From positions 1-64,000 of the forward strand of contig JAEQBH010004112.1 of the NCBI GenBank assembly GCA_016808115.1: a stretch of 64,000 nt of DNA. The letters are read 5' to 3'. Source of the stretch: Tetrastigma voinierianum (taxonomy: Eukaryota > Streptophyta > Magnoliopsida > Vitales > Vitaceae). Position numbers and translations under genes: made by a program. Positions 12,501 through 25,242 of the stretch are shown here, piece after piece (position 1 is the stretch's first letter; each line of letters starts with the position of its first letter). The notes below the pieces were generated by a model. It had not been told where the DNA came from. It worked only from the letters and a program-made list of their open reading frames with translations, and searched no databases.

Positions 12501-13216
12501 CAATTATTTTTGGAATGGTGCATGGCAGGACAGAACTTTCTAACATAGGTAGACAAGGATTTAAAATATAAATAGAATAAAATAAAATAACAAAGTAAAA
12601 GAATGGAGCATTTCCCGTGCCATTCAGCAGCAACGCTGTCAAAGATTATACATCAACTACAGTGTTTAAAGCAATTACAAGTTAAAAAGCACCAAATTAT
12701 TCTACATAGTGGAGGAAGCTGTCATCCTTTAACACCCAATGCTTTACCTAACAACAATGTGCAGGCAAGTAGAAAATTATGATATTTCATCAAACACCAT
12801 AAAGGCTATTCAGGTTCATCAAAACAGGGGACTTGAATTAAAATAAAGAAATTTTTTAAACCATGAATCTTATTAGAAGACTGATGCAACACACAAAGGA
12901 AATGACTGATATCATGACAGCATAAAAATTTACATAAAAATGACCTTAGTTGCTTAAATTCAAACAATATACTTTCAATAGATTTTGTTGCAAAAGATTG
13001 CTGAGATGTCTTTTGATAAACAATATCGAAGCTATGTTGAGATGACTCCATAATTGCCAACTGGTATTTATAAAAACAAGCCAATATTTATACTTTTCAT
13101 GAATTTTAAAAATTAATGGAAATAAATATAGATTAAATACATATACTACATTCCAGACAGGAAACACACCCTCAATCCTGTTCAAGTCTTATCCTGTACA
13201 TTTTTCAACTTTACGG
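10981..13216. other. Intergenic region without a supported gene
   Basis: The base composition rises abruptly at 10981-11150 and again at 11680-11870. Both have short minus-strand frames (about 70-80 residues) without a recognisable family. The one at 11663-11908 could be a terminal exon of an unrecognised gene, but no partner exon was found. A TAA trinucleotide run lies at 12474-12496. The rest is ordinary AT-rich sequence. Confidence 0.5.
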
Positions 13217-13566
13217 TAGAGTGGGCAAAAAAACCCTAAGAAACCAAACCAATCGATAAACCAAACCGAAACCGAACCGAAAAATAGGTTAACCGAACCA
13301 ATCGATTTGGTTTTGGTTTTTGTTTTATACAATTCTCAGTTTCGCTTTAAGTTTACAAAATACAAAAATCGTGATTTCGGTTAACCAACAGAAAAATAAA
13401 AAAATACAAATATTATACTAAAATTATAAAATACAATGTATATAATATATATTATGAAAATAAATTTTTATATAGGTCATGATTGTCATATATAATTAAA
13501 TTCTCAGATATATATATATATCTTATTAGGAATTCAATGAAGTGAGTTAAAAATATAATTAGTGGC

Positions 13567-13637
<71 letters not shown>

Positions 13638-14526
13638 TATTATAATTAATGATGAGCCTAGAAAATATAATTAGGAGGGCATAAATATTTTCAGGGGTGA
13701 AGGATTCATACCTTCCAAACAAGGGGCCAAGGATTCATTCCCCTTGTAAACAATTTTTTCCTAATTTTCAGGGAAGCATTTGCCCCCCTAAGCCCTATGT
13801 AGCTCTAAGCCCTATGTAGCTCTACCCTTGATTAGGCTGGATATAATCTTACAAAGGGGATATTGATATTTTATCAATATAATTCCACTTTAATATTCAC
13901 AATTTCTTAAATTTTGTGGATGAATTATAATAATAATTTTTTTAGTTGACATGTTACATTAATATTTTGACATAATGTTTGCTCATGAAACTAGAGGAAA
14001 ATATTATTCACCAAATTTCATGCTTATAAACTTATATTAGTAGTATATAGCAATATATAATATAAGACACTTTTTGGACCTATCTAATCTCGTCAAACCA
14101 AAGCATATAGATTATGATTATTTTGGATGTAGTTTTTTTTTTTTTAATTAAAATTGTTAAAACATGTGGTTGATTAAAAAAATTATGATTAAATTATCTA
14201 ATCTCATGCATTTCATATATTATTTGGATATTTTTAAATGAACCAAGTGTCATGTGATTACAAATGAATTAATAACAATTTATTCATTTTTTTTGTTGCA
14301 TTTTTTATTGTACTTATAGTAATTATTGGAATTTGAACTTTAATATACAATTATGGAATTATAAATTTGTTTTTAATTCGTTAACTAAACCAAATATGGT
14401 TAACCGAAGATTTGGTTAACCATGTTAATGGTTAGGTTTTTTGTTTATATAAATAACAAACTGAAAATCGACGATCAGTTTGCTTTTAATGGAATGGTTA
14501 GGTTAATCGAACCATACCCACCCCTA
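13217..14526. mobile_element. Non-autonomous hAT transposon, 1.3 kb
   Basis: The left end TAGAGTGGGCA and the inverted right end (TAGGGGTGGGTATGG on the - strand) are short terminal inverted repeats of the common plant TAGGGGTGGGCA hAT type. Flanking 8-bp target duplications are CTTTACGG (13209-13216) and CTTTACAG (14527-14534), 7 of 8 identical. Both ends carry AACCGAA/TTCGGTT-rich subterminal repeats. No transposase frame is present, so it must be mobilised in trans. It contains a long (TA)n run and what seems to be a nested fragment at about 13670-13830. Confidence 0.85.
13570..13635. repeat. (TA)n microsatellite inside the hAT element
   Basis: About 33 TA units in an uninterrupted run. 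Confidence 0.95.
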
Positions 14527-14826
14527 CTTTACAGTAATAAACCTTACAACTCAGTCATGTTTTTTTCTTATTGGTCACCATATAGACAGGAAACAGACAC
14601 TCAATACTGTTCAAGTGTTCCTAATTAAAATGTTTTTGAGAAAATAACATATAAAGTGCTTCTTCAGGAAGCAATACGAGTGATTTTTCAATATTTTAAA
14701 ACTGATATTTGCATTTTGTCAAAAGCTTTATTTTTTTTTTCAGAAATACCTTCTTGCATAGAAGTGGTTTCTAAAAGCACCACTAAACTGACTCCAAGCC
14801 ATTTTCTACCAATAGTCCATTGATTG

Positions 14827-14901
14827 AAGAGCAATGAATATTCTTTTAATATATGATCTTGTTTGCCTATCAAAAAAAAAAAAAAAAGAGCAATGAATAT
14901 T
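14827..14901 (+). mobile_element. Tail-only LINE insertion with target duplication
   Basis: About 44 bases (14843-14886) end in TTGCCTATC plus a poly-A run. They are flanked by perfect direct repeats AGAGCAATGAATATT at 14828-14842 and 14887-14901. A 15-bp duplication and an A tail are the signature of target-primed reverse transcription by a LINE, with extreme 5' truncation. The end motif (GCCTATC before the A run) matches the end of the LINE in the BRN intron. Confidence 0.85.
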
Positions 14902-16996
14902 ATATCTCCAGAAACAATGCAACGATCAATCCCAAAGGCATCTAACTCTGGTTAACTTGCTGTTAGGTCAAATAAACGACCTTCTATAACCACACAATTT
15001 TCCTTTCTCCTCTTACAGAAAAAGGATCTAAATTTTTTTGTCCCAAAAAAAATATATTGAGAATTTCTAATCAGTATCAACTCAGTAAGGAAACACAAAT
15101 AGTGGCCATTCTTTTACTCGCTATATCATTATCATTTACATCCTTCTTAAAACTCATAATAAGAAGAAAACCATGATGCACGGTTAAGTTATATTCGGTG
15201 CATCAATGTTCTTGAAAATCAGAAGCAAACCCAGTGGGACAACACACACGCAAACATGTTAAAGGAAACTATTAACATGCAAACTTCAGTAGGTGCAACT
15301 GAATGCATGCCAAACCATTCCTATGGTGCCAGCTCAATAAGAAACAAAATTGAGATACTGACCGAACATGTTTTATGACATGCAAAGTGCAAACTACTCC
15401 AGTTTGATCCACATCAATCCTTGCGTGCTTTTCTGACCTGAAATTTCAGACAATCTGAAAATTCATGGTTTTCACAAAAATTTGACAAACTCAGAAACAC
15501 TACTTCCATATCTAAGCATCATGTAACTGGATCATACCTAACTCATAAGTTGCTGTCCAGAACACCAATAAGGATTCTGACTTCAGAACCTCCCTGACAA
15601 CCACCAGTCAATCCCTGAGGTATTATTAAAAAATGAAGGTTTCCCAGAACATTATCAGATGATCCTTCAAAGGGACACATAGGGTAGAGGTCGACACAAT
15701 TCATCATGTCATCATGAGGAAACCAGAAATCAAGCTGTCTGATCAGAAAGACATGTTGCTGATATAGGATTGAAAATCCCATTTTCAACAAGACTTACAA
15801 GGTTGATGCCACTATCTTATCTGTCAATATTACCATATAAGCAGCCCATTGTTGTTCCTTCTTTTGTGGCGATAGAATATACTATGAGCTTACTTGTCAA
15901 CATTGAGGAAGCAATGGATACCTGAAACAGAAAATTAAGATTATCAAGCAAAAAATGCACAAGGTAAAAACCCCATAACAAGAAAGATACAAGGACACAT
16001 ACACAGAACTATATGCCAACGCATCAATTGACAAATACCTCAATTACACGATGACAAGCCATCTAACGATGGCATCTCCAACATCCTGAAATAAAAACCG
16101 AAGAACCTCAGCGTTTCGAAAATGAATGAAAACTAAAGTGTTAAATCCATCAAAATTTACCCTTACAAAGGTTCATGAAGATGAAAGCAACAGTTAAGAT
16201 TCCTAAATTTAAGCAACTTGAACGGTCACACCATATCATAGCATAAGACTTAAATACAAACTAGAAAAGTGAAAAAGCGCAAACACCTCAAAGAAAAATG
16301 ACAAGACATTCACATGCACATAAGTTGCACAATACCTGAAAATTCATTGCACATGGAAACATGTCTTCAACAGTGACAACATGATGAACAACCACTTCAC
16401 ATTACTTTCGATTTAGATACACCCATTTTAGAACATTGTTGGATGGGAAGAATACTTCTTGTGACTACTCGGGATCTACAACAACTTCACAGGTATGTCA
16501 CGTATAATCAAGAAGCAATTGCTCACATAAAGGAACAGAACAAAGAGCACACCATGGACTCAAATAAATTAGGGTAATGTACACACTAAAAGAAGAGAGG
16601 GAAAACCCAAAATAAGAAATATAAAAATGTTTCCCTTTGAATTAGGGAAAAAAGAATCTAATTGAAAAATAAACAACAATTTTTCATGGATGTTTTGAAG
16701 AAATTATACCATAAACAGATGTTCCCAAGGGAAAAATCAATAAATCAATTATTAATGTCTAAATGAACTTCCATGATACACAAATTACAATTTGGATTGG
16801 CACAGAATGCACCAAAAATTACAAGTCACAGGGATTATAATCCCATGAGGCAACTACAAGCAGGATGGAGCAAAACATGTAACCACAATTTATCTCCAAT
16901 CCACCCCACAATGCTGATACTGCAGTAACTGCCATATACCAAGGTTGCATGACACCACGGGGCAGAGAACTCAGCTTCCTTCCACTACTTACCAAG
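14902..16996. other. 3' flank of the BRN gene
   Basis: No coding family is recognised. Minus-strand pieces such as 15543-15791 stay open for about 80 codons without similarity I can name. Some minus-strand sites look like splice acceptors (for example near 15930), so part of this stretch may be an extended or spliced 3' UTR of the BRN gene. This is inference only. Confidence 0.45.
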
Positions 16997-19900
16997 TCAA
17001 TAAGGTTTGATCTGTTTGTTGTTGTCTCTTTTAAGTTGAACCTTCAACTTCTTACCACCTAATTGGCATCCGTTCATCATACTAATGGCAGACTGAGCAG
17101 ATGTCGGTGAATCATAACTGACAAATCCTGCAAAATAGAGATTGATTAGAGATTGAGAAAGAACTCCATAACATATATCAGATTCAAAGGAAAATAGAAA
17201 ATTTATATACCAAAACATTTGCTTGCTCCAGTTGCTTTGTCGACAAAGACCTTGGCACTCAAGACCCTACCAAATGGTTGGAATGCATGCGCAAGTTCAT
17301 GATCACCAAATTCTTGAGGAATGTGATAAATAAATAGATTAGCTCCAGGTGGACCTAAATTTTGGGTCAGAAAAAAAACAATTAACAAGGTAGTACCACC
17401 AAGAACTCTTCAACACTAAAAAATGCAACCTTGTATTCTCACACCACTCCATAATCCCTACCCAAAAAATGAAGAAAAATACAAGAGAAAGTGAGAGAGA
17501 TAAAGAGATAGAGAGAGAGAGAGGAAGGGAGAGTGAGGGAGGGAGGGAGGAGAGAGGGTGTTGGAAGAGGACACCAACCTTCGACCTGGCCCCCTGAACT
17601 TGAACCAGCACCTGAAGTTGTTGGGGAGTTACTAGACATCACTGTAGGTGGCCTTGAACCAGGGGAACCACTCAGAGGCTGGTGACTCATAATTCCTCCA
17701 TGATAGATATTGAAGACCTGGCAATGCAGGATAAGCAGAGCCCATATAACTAGCAGAAGGAACAGCATAATTTCTAGGGGGCACAGCACGAGCAAGATCA
17801 GGAGCCATTGCACGCATGGCATTCCTTGGTTTACTGGAGGAATCATATTATGGAAAGTAGCTTGATTCTGCATGGTAAGGCGGTATTGCATAAGTCCATA
17901 AGCACCAGGAGCCTACAAAGAGAATGAAATGAAAATCAAACAATAAACTCCATCAGGATAAGAAGTATAAGAAATAACGAACTGTGACACAATAAAAAGA
18001 GTAAGGAGTGAACCAGAGATAGAGTAGTTCAGTTCATGGCAATGGCAGATAAAACCCAGAGCATTGGTTACAGAGAGTTGCACATATATATTTAATAAGA
18101 TTAAAAAAAAGGGATTAAAATTTTAATTATTAATTATAAGTCTTTAAGATTTCGTATGGATTTTCTGACTTTTTGAAGTGTTATGTGATAGTTCTATTAT
18201 AAATGCTATCGAACATATGTTTTGAGGTATACAATATCAAGTACTTTTTCATCTATTATTCTTACAAGATATATCAAATGCGGCTATCCAATTAAACAAT
18301 TCTGATAACATTTGAGTAACCAATTACGCGTTTATAAGGTATATCAAACTAAATGATTTCAATAATTTTTTTTGATAGGCAAAAAGTAAGCTTCATTAAA
18401 AAAGCTGGAAAGGCAAACCCAAAGTCTACAAGGAGTAAACAAGGGAAGGCCGTAGGCCTAAACAAAAAAAGAGGGTTTAGCGAAAACAAACCGCCCACAA
18501 CCAAGCTAGCCCTAGAAATTGACCTATACACATTCATAAGGGATGTAACAATAGAAATATCTCCATTTGGAATTAATCCCTCGCCCCAATACAAAAGAGA
18601 GCTGTAGGTACAAGAGTTTTCAATATGCTGGAAAGAAAAAGTTTCTTCTTCAAACACAATTCTATTCCCTTTCTTTCCAAATCTCCCAAAAGATCGAGAG
18701 GTTGCCCACCACAAAATTTAATGCTCTTTCTTCACGGGAATTGACCCCAATCAGAATTAGATCCTTTATCGCCAGAGGATTCGACTGCCAGAATTCTAAC
18801 ATTGAGATGAGGTTAACCCATAAGTCCCAAATTGATGGACAGTGGATTAAAATATGATCTAACCCTTCCTCTTTTTCCTACAAAATGGACATCTGCTTGC
18901 TAACTAGTAACCCCTCTTCTTTAATTGTTGCATTGTTAATACTTTTCCCCATCAGGCTTCCTAGGTAAAAAAAACCCACTTTAGAGGGCACATAGGGATT
19001 TCAATAATATATAACAGAAAATGTCAAATGAAATATCTAGATTATCCAACTGTACACAAGATTATTAGCGAATTCAGTAATTTTATTTCAAATAATCAGT
19101 ATGAATTTAAAAAAAAAACACACACACACACAAAAGGAAAAACGAAAAGACATACTCAACATATATAAAATTAAGTAATAATACATTTCGGTAAAGATTT
19201 TGAAAATTTACGTATAAAAGACAGATTTTTGGGGGTAAAAAAATCTTAACTGCACTTAGCAAAAAGCTGCAAGAAATAGAGTGAATTAGGTTCTTAACCT
19301 TAAGCTAGAAGATGATGTGTATCATTCTATTTATTTCTTGGAAAAATCAAACAAAAATTTTTGGAGTAAGAAGGGGTAAATAATCTAATATGCAGTAAAT
19401 GCCATTATTACGACATAGTAACTGTCCCAAGATCTCAACATCAGTTTCAGCATTGCATTATATCAAGCAACAGCATATAATAATGAACAATGAGACTAAC
19501 CTGATAACCATATCCACTGTATGGGGGAACGTAACTAAGTGGCAAAGCTCCAAATAATGAAGGATGCTGTGCTGACTCAGCACATTGCAAACCTGATGCC
19601 TGGGATTGAGCTTTCTGAGCCTTTCGAGCTTGTCTTTCCTTTTCAGTGTCAGCCCATTTGACAACTAAAGGAACACTTGAACCCTGATGCAACAAAAACT
19701 AATGGTTAGATAACCAATCATTGAATCAAATTCTCCCTTTTTTTTTAAGGCAGAAACCCACTAATCCCACTTCATAGAACTGGGGAAACCATATATGCAT
19801 GACCCTTCCCGTGAACCTATGTAGCGGATGAACCCGTGACTGAACTTAGGACCTCTTAATATGGGAGCATCTACCATTTTAGTCGCCCATAGGAGCAAAA

Positions 19901-22900
19901 TCAATTTTTCCATATTATACCAAATCCTTGACCATGCAAGTAACTCAACTTTAGACCAACTGAGATTTTCTAAGGCCAGTTTGTGTCTTTTTTTCACATT
20001 GAGTGGGATTGAGTTCAGCTTTGGTTAACTTCACAAGCTTCCCACCCAATATACAATGCCTAAGTAAAAGGGCATTTAAACAGGAGAAAGACTCTTGAAT
20101 GCTGCAAAGATGTGTATTACTGATTCCAGAAGAAAAAAATCAAAATAATTTTCAAGGATCTGGTATTTATACCAGTTTACAAAAAAATAATAAAAATAAG
20201 TTGGCTGACTTTTCCTAAAATAAAGAAAGCTATATCTGATCCTAACTAACTCCCTAGAAGAAGTCAACACTAAGTCTCTTCCATGTCAATACACCATTAC
20301 CATAAAATAGAAAATAACATAGACTGTTAATGCTATGAATTCTATTGCCTATTAAATCAAGATAAGTCCAACTGTCCACTAGTTCCACTGTGTAAACCAA
20401 AAGTTCAATGCATCTATTTTCCAACAATTATTTTTTAAAAGATCTGTAGCACTTAACAGGAGGATCTTCTATCAATTAGTATGAGTTCTAAAACAAGGAT
20501 CATGAAGAATTCCCAGCTGAAGTAACAGAGATATGAAGACAAACCTCCATTTTATGCTTCCCATTGATTGCCTCCAAGGCTGCAAGGGCCTGTTCTTTTG
20601 TTTCATATTTCAAAAAAGCACAACCTGTTATAAATACAATAAAGAGAGATACAAATACAAACCATGTCAAGTTTGAGGTCACAATAGTCTGTAAATAAAC
20701 AATTCAAAAAAGGAATAGGATTATAAAATGATACCTTTGCTTGTCTGCTGAGAACCTCTCAGAATTTGTAAGTCTTTTATAGTCCCATATTTAGAAAATA
20801 AAGAAGAAACTTCAGCTTCAGAAACATTCTTCGGAAGCATACCAACAAAAAGTTTGTGCTCTGGATAGCACGGATGGCAAAAGTTATTTGTTGAAGTACA
20901 TGAAACTATAATATAGCACAAGGACGTCATTTGCAAAAGCAGCATTAGATAAAGAATAAGAAATGGCACAGCTACATCTAGTAGAACAAGATTAAGGATG
21001 GAATATGAATCAATCAATAATATATATTACACCTAGCCTTCATTCCGCCATCTGCATACTTCACTTGCAACGGACTAGATGCCTGATTAGACAGAAAGAG
21101 CAGAATATCTTTTAATCATATGAAGTATAACATGAATGCATCATAACCTAACAAAGTATGCAGCAGATTTTCAGGCAACTAATATAGGTGACTTAAATAT
21201 CTTACCACTTGGCTTTAAATTTGCTATTGAGTTTCCACAAACTTTTAACTGATCAAGATTTGAACAAATCATAGGATCTATAGTTAGCCATAGGCATACG
21301 ATCAATATTTATCCTAATTTTCTGCCAAACAATGAAACCCAACTGGCTAGCCTGGGCACTCATTACCAAGGTGTTGAACATGCTTAGTTCTGTCAGCACA
21401 CACCTTTTGGATCCAGTAGTTTATAAATCATTTGTTTAAAGTTTCTTATCTTTGCCGCTATTATTTCATAAGCATTTTCTTTTTTGCTTTCAACTCACAT
21501 TTTAGAAATATGGTTTGAATTATGAAACATCATTTAAAATTTTGACATAAAGAATTTGAAATTTTCAAAATGTTACTCGTTTTGGGATGGACCAAAATGA
21601 AATGGTAAAGAATTTGAAACCAATAAAACTAATGTTTCTATCATTTCAAGAGGAATAATTTCCACAACATGATACATTCATTTGAAAGACTTGTGATCTT
21701 GGGCTTTACATTAACAAGGTAAGGTAGAGATAACTATATTTAAAATTAAAATAAAAAACTAACAAGGTAAACTAGAAACAACCTCATATGATGAAATTTT
21801 TTCGATCGTTGAGAAAACAACCTCATATGATGAAATTGAAATTACCTTTCAATTTCAATAATGTTTTATAAATGAGATAAATTTTTTGATAAGCAAATAT
21901 TTGATTGTTACCAATTTATCTCATATAAATGAGATAAATTGGTAACAATCAAAATATAATTGTTAGTATATCATATCTATGAATTTACATTATTTTAACA
22001 TAAATTCTGCGTATTTTTTAAGGTTACAATTTAATAAAATCAATAAGCAATTGGGAAAGACTTGGCCTTATTTTAAGTCATGAACATAACCCATGTAAGG
22101 CACACATGCAAGGCCACCCATATCCATTGTAATATTTCTGATGGTGTACTGTTCATAATGATGAAATAAGTTTTTGTAATTACATTTTCACAATGAAGGA
22201 CACTTGACAGCATCCATTAAAAATCCTATGCTTTAAATTTTCTCTTTTTTTGTTTCCTTTTACTTTAAATCTGGTTTATATCATGATTCAGGGCATGCTC
22301 CAATGCCCCACTATATCGCATTGCCCCAGTTTTCTTACACGTTTTTCATCAGACGTGTAAAATAGAATGGAGACATTTAATTTTCTTGTCCTTAAACATT
22401 GGTCCTCCGATCAACTATAAGTTCGGATCCTATCTCCAAGAGTTCAAAAAATCTATTATATTTTGTAGCTGTCTACAGCTCAGTCATAGGCCTGACGAAG
22501 CATGTTAGGGTTACCTAACTTGATCACGAAGTCTATGGACTGAAACTTAACCAGTTTTTACATGCATCTGCAGCAGCAGCATGTCACATGTAATCAATAT
22601 GGGAAATGTTTACACGTTTCTGAAAGTACATTAACAAACTTATCGGTAGTTATTGGCAGTTAAGATCAACAATTTCCCTGACAGTGCACAAGTTTGAGAA
22701 ACTTAATGGCAGTGTTTTGCATCAGCACAAACGAACAAAACAACGGAAAGAGATCAGAATTCAACTAACCCCGGGAAGAGTTCGCTTGTTATGACACGCA
22801 TTTACGGCCTTGTCCGCTTCCTGTCTGGAAGGACATATAACAAAACAGCAACCTGAAACACGAAACAGAAAAACAAAATTAGGGTTTCAAACACCACCAG

Positions 22901-23234
22901 ACACATTCATAGCGCTCAAATCTGAAACCAGATCGAAGAACGAGCACGAATCACGCATTCTCGATCTTGAAAAAAAATACACCGTATGAAAATCGAAAAT
23001 GCGGCTATAATTGGAGGAAACGGAGAGAAGACGAGATTTAGCGAGTGCATAAGGTTGCCGAAAACCTCTTGAAGCACGCGTGGCTTTGTCCTTTATGATG
23101 TTGACCTCGTCCACTAGAGCAAACTCTTTGAACATTACCAGAAGCTGAGTTTCGGTCATGTGCTTGGGCACTTGCCCTACGAAGAGCTTGACGCTTTCTT
23201 CGCTGGCTTTTCGCGGTTTAGGAGGTTCCGCCAT
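16997..23234 (-). CDS. BRN1: CELF/Bruno-like RNA-binding protein, three RRMs (BRN1/2 type)
   Basis: Arabidopsis BRN proteins bind mRNA 3' UTRs, lower SOC1 mRNA to delay flowering, and RBP-DR1/BRN1 also affects salicylate defence. Nine exons in gene order: 23234-23066, 22852-22770, 21082-21033, 20860-20735, 20624-20545, 19683-19501, 17912-17579, 17354-17211, 17127-16997. RRM1 (exons 1-2) has LFVGQV and RGCCFVIC. RRM2 (exons 4-5) has LFVGML and KGCAFLKY. After VVKWADTEKERQAR and a Pro/Gly/Ser-rich linker, RRM3 (exons 8-9) has LFIYHI and KCFGFVSY, ending QLKRDNNKQIKPY. Expected length is about 430-450 residues. Oddities: the exon 3 to exon 4 join is out of frame by a small indel near the end of exon 3, and exon 7 changes frame twice (near 17826 and 17705). 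All splice sites are intact, so consensus error is likelier than loss of function. BRN1 versus BRN2 orthology is not resolved. Confidence 0.9.
17483..17560. repeat. GA-rich low-complexity tract in BRN intron 7
   Basis: GAGA and GGGA runs just downstream of the exon 7 donor (minus strand, read as a CT-rich tract). Apparent Ser/Leu-rich frames here come from the repeat. Confidence 0.85.
18355..19008 (-). mobile_element. 5'-truncated LINE in BRN intron 6
   Basis: The insert 18367-18996 is flanked by perfect 12-bp duplications GATTTCAATAAT (18355-18366 and 18997-19008). A T run at the left end is the poly-A tail on the minus strand. Minus-strand fragments read GLDHILIHCPSIWDLWVN and then WKERNRIVFEEETFS, typical of the C-terminal end (zinc-binding RT region) of plant non-LTR retrotransposons. 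Frameshifts and truncation make it inactive. It lies in the sense orientation of the host gene. Confidence 0.85.
21901..21952. repeat. Perfect 24-bp inverted repeat, 4-bp loop
   Basis: Left arm 21901-21924 and right arm 21929-21952 are exact reverse complements around the loop ATAA. The palindrome contains ATCTCAT/ATGAGAT. It lies in the 1.7-kb intron 2 of the BRN gene; a partial extra copy of the arm (AATGAGATAAAT) lies just upstream near 21870. Confidence 0.9.
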
Positions 23235-25242
23235 AAATGCCGGCGCTTTCTCTCTCTACTTTCTCGGACTTTCTCTCTCTATTTTCTCTCACTTTCCCGA
23301 GCTTTTTATTTAATTTTTCTCTTCAGAGAGAGTCGTCGCTCGTTGAGAAGCAGCAGGAAATGGGAACTTCTGGATGGCATTGGATCTTCAAGATATATTG
23401 TAATTAAATGTCTGCAAATACCTAATGTTGATTATAACCACGAAACTGCCATTACAGATGTCTCAGCTTTAATCTTCCTTCCATAGTTGTATCTCCTAAC
23501 GAGCCAAGATTTCAAACCAGTCTCAACTTTCATTTACCTTATTGCCCTTCCCTCTCTCTTCCTTTTCTCTCTCTCTTTATTTATCTACATAATAACATAA
23601 TAAACTACTTTTAAGTTCTATCTCGATTTATAATATATCTAATATTTTATTTTTAATAATTTTACATGTCTCTTTGATTATTTTAAATTATTATATTTTT
23701 TAATAAAAATAAATAATTGTCTCGAAAATATGATACCCTTTAACTAAATAATATTTTCAACCTCATATTAGAAGATAACTAAAATATAGGATTGTTTGAT
23801 TGTCAATTTTTTCCTTCTAAAAACACACATAAAACATTAAATTCAAAAAACAGTTTTAAGAAAACCACAAAAATTATGTTCTCGGAAATTTATAAAATTA
23901 GTTTTCAAAAATAGTAACCAGTACCATTGTATCTGAAATCACCTCATGTGTATAAAAAGAAAAAAAAAAATCCAATTTTCAAGACATAAATTAAAAAGTA
24001 TGATGACCAAATAGGAAATAACCCATATGATAAAAATGGGAATGAAATGCCATACATGACAGTAATAACCTAATGGACAAACAATTCCAACGGTTTTGGA
24101 TATATGGCATAGTGGCAACTGGCAATTAATAGTGTGGGAATGCTATCCACCAGCTTTGTCTATTAAATTGGGTAATTATTAGAAAGAATTGTTATGAGTC
24201 AATATTAATTATAGAAAGTGGTGAGACACCAAACTTATTTATGCTAGTGTTCTTACTTATCCACTAATGTTGACTGTCGGAGAGCTATACTTTATACCAA
24301 ATTCTCTTAGTCTTTATCCATTACCTATTCATTAGAAAGATGATTGTTGGGATTAATATGCTTGCCATGAAAAAGACCTTCTCTTATATTCTCCATTTTG
24401 TCACATAGCAAAGCAATGACTTCCATCACTTTTTCAAATCAAGCATGTGTTAATAAATACGTGTATATGCCATTTACATTATATCGTTGTATTATTTTAT
24501 TTTTATATGGACTACGTCTTTGGGACCTTCATTAAAATCCATTTCCTCATTATTACTTAATCGTCTGAGTCGTGTATAAATTGTATGATAAGTCAATCTT
24601 CATCTAATTATCGTCTCAGTTCAAGATTGTAATCCATTATTGTTTGATTCGATTCTTGATAGTATCTTTGTATTACTTCATAGCTCACGATAGTATGCTC
24701 TCGGTTTCGACGGATATATATCGATGGATATTTTACATGAATAATAGATATGTCGAAAATTATAATCTTTTGAAATCGTGAATATCTTTATAAAAGTGTA
24801 AAAATAATTAATAATCGAATATATGTTGAAATCGCATTCTGATAAAACTTTAAAATCAGCTGATATTATTTAAATTGTAAAATTTGATAGATGGAGTCTA
24901 TTGATAAAAAGGCAATCTTTAAATGCAAAGGCGTGGTGTTAAGATAATATCGATTATAGGATCCGAGCATGTTATCGTAAATCTTGACTTATATCCCCCA
25001 ACTTCTCAATTGATAGAAATTGGGTTCGTCAAATGCTGCATTTAGTCATGTACTTGTTTATTAATATATTATTAATGAAATGTTAATTTATTAATATAGT
25101 ATTACTAAATTAACTAATTTAAAATATGAAAGTATCATATAAATTATCACAAAGAAAAAAAAATAGAGTGAAATGAATATTGGATATGGATATTAATAAA
25201 ATTTTTGATCAAATTGAATGATTTTTTTTTTTTTTGTCAAAA

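Noticed and set aside
23160..23486. Plus-strand frame of 108 codons over the BRN start
   Set aside because: It is antisense to BRN exon 1 and its purine-rich leader.
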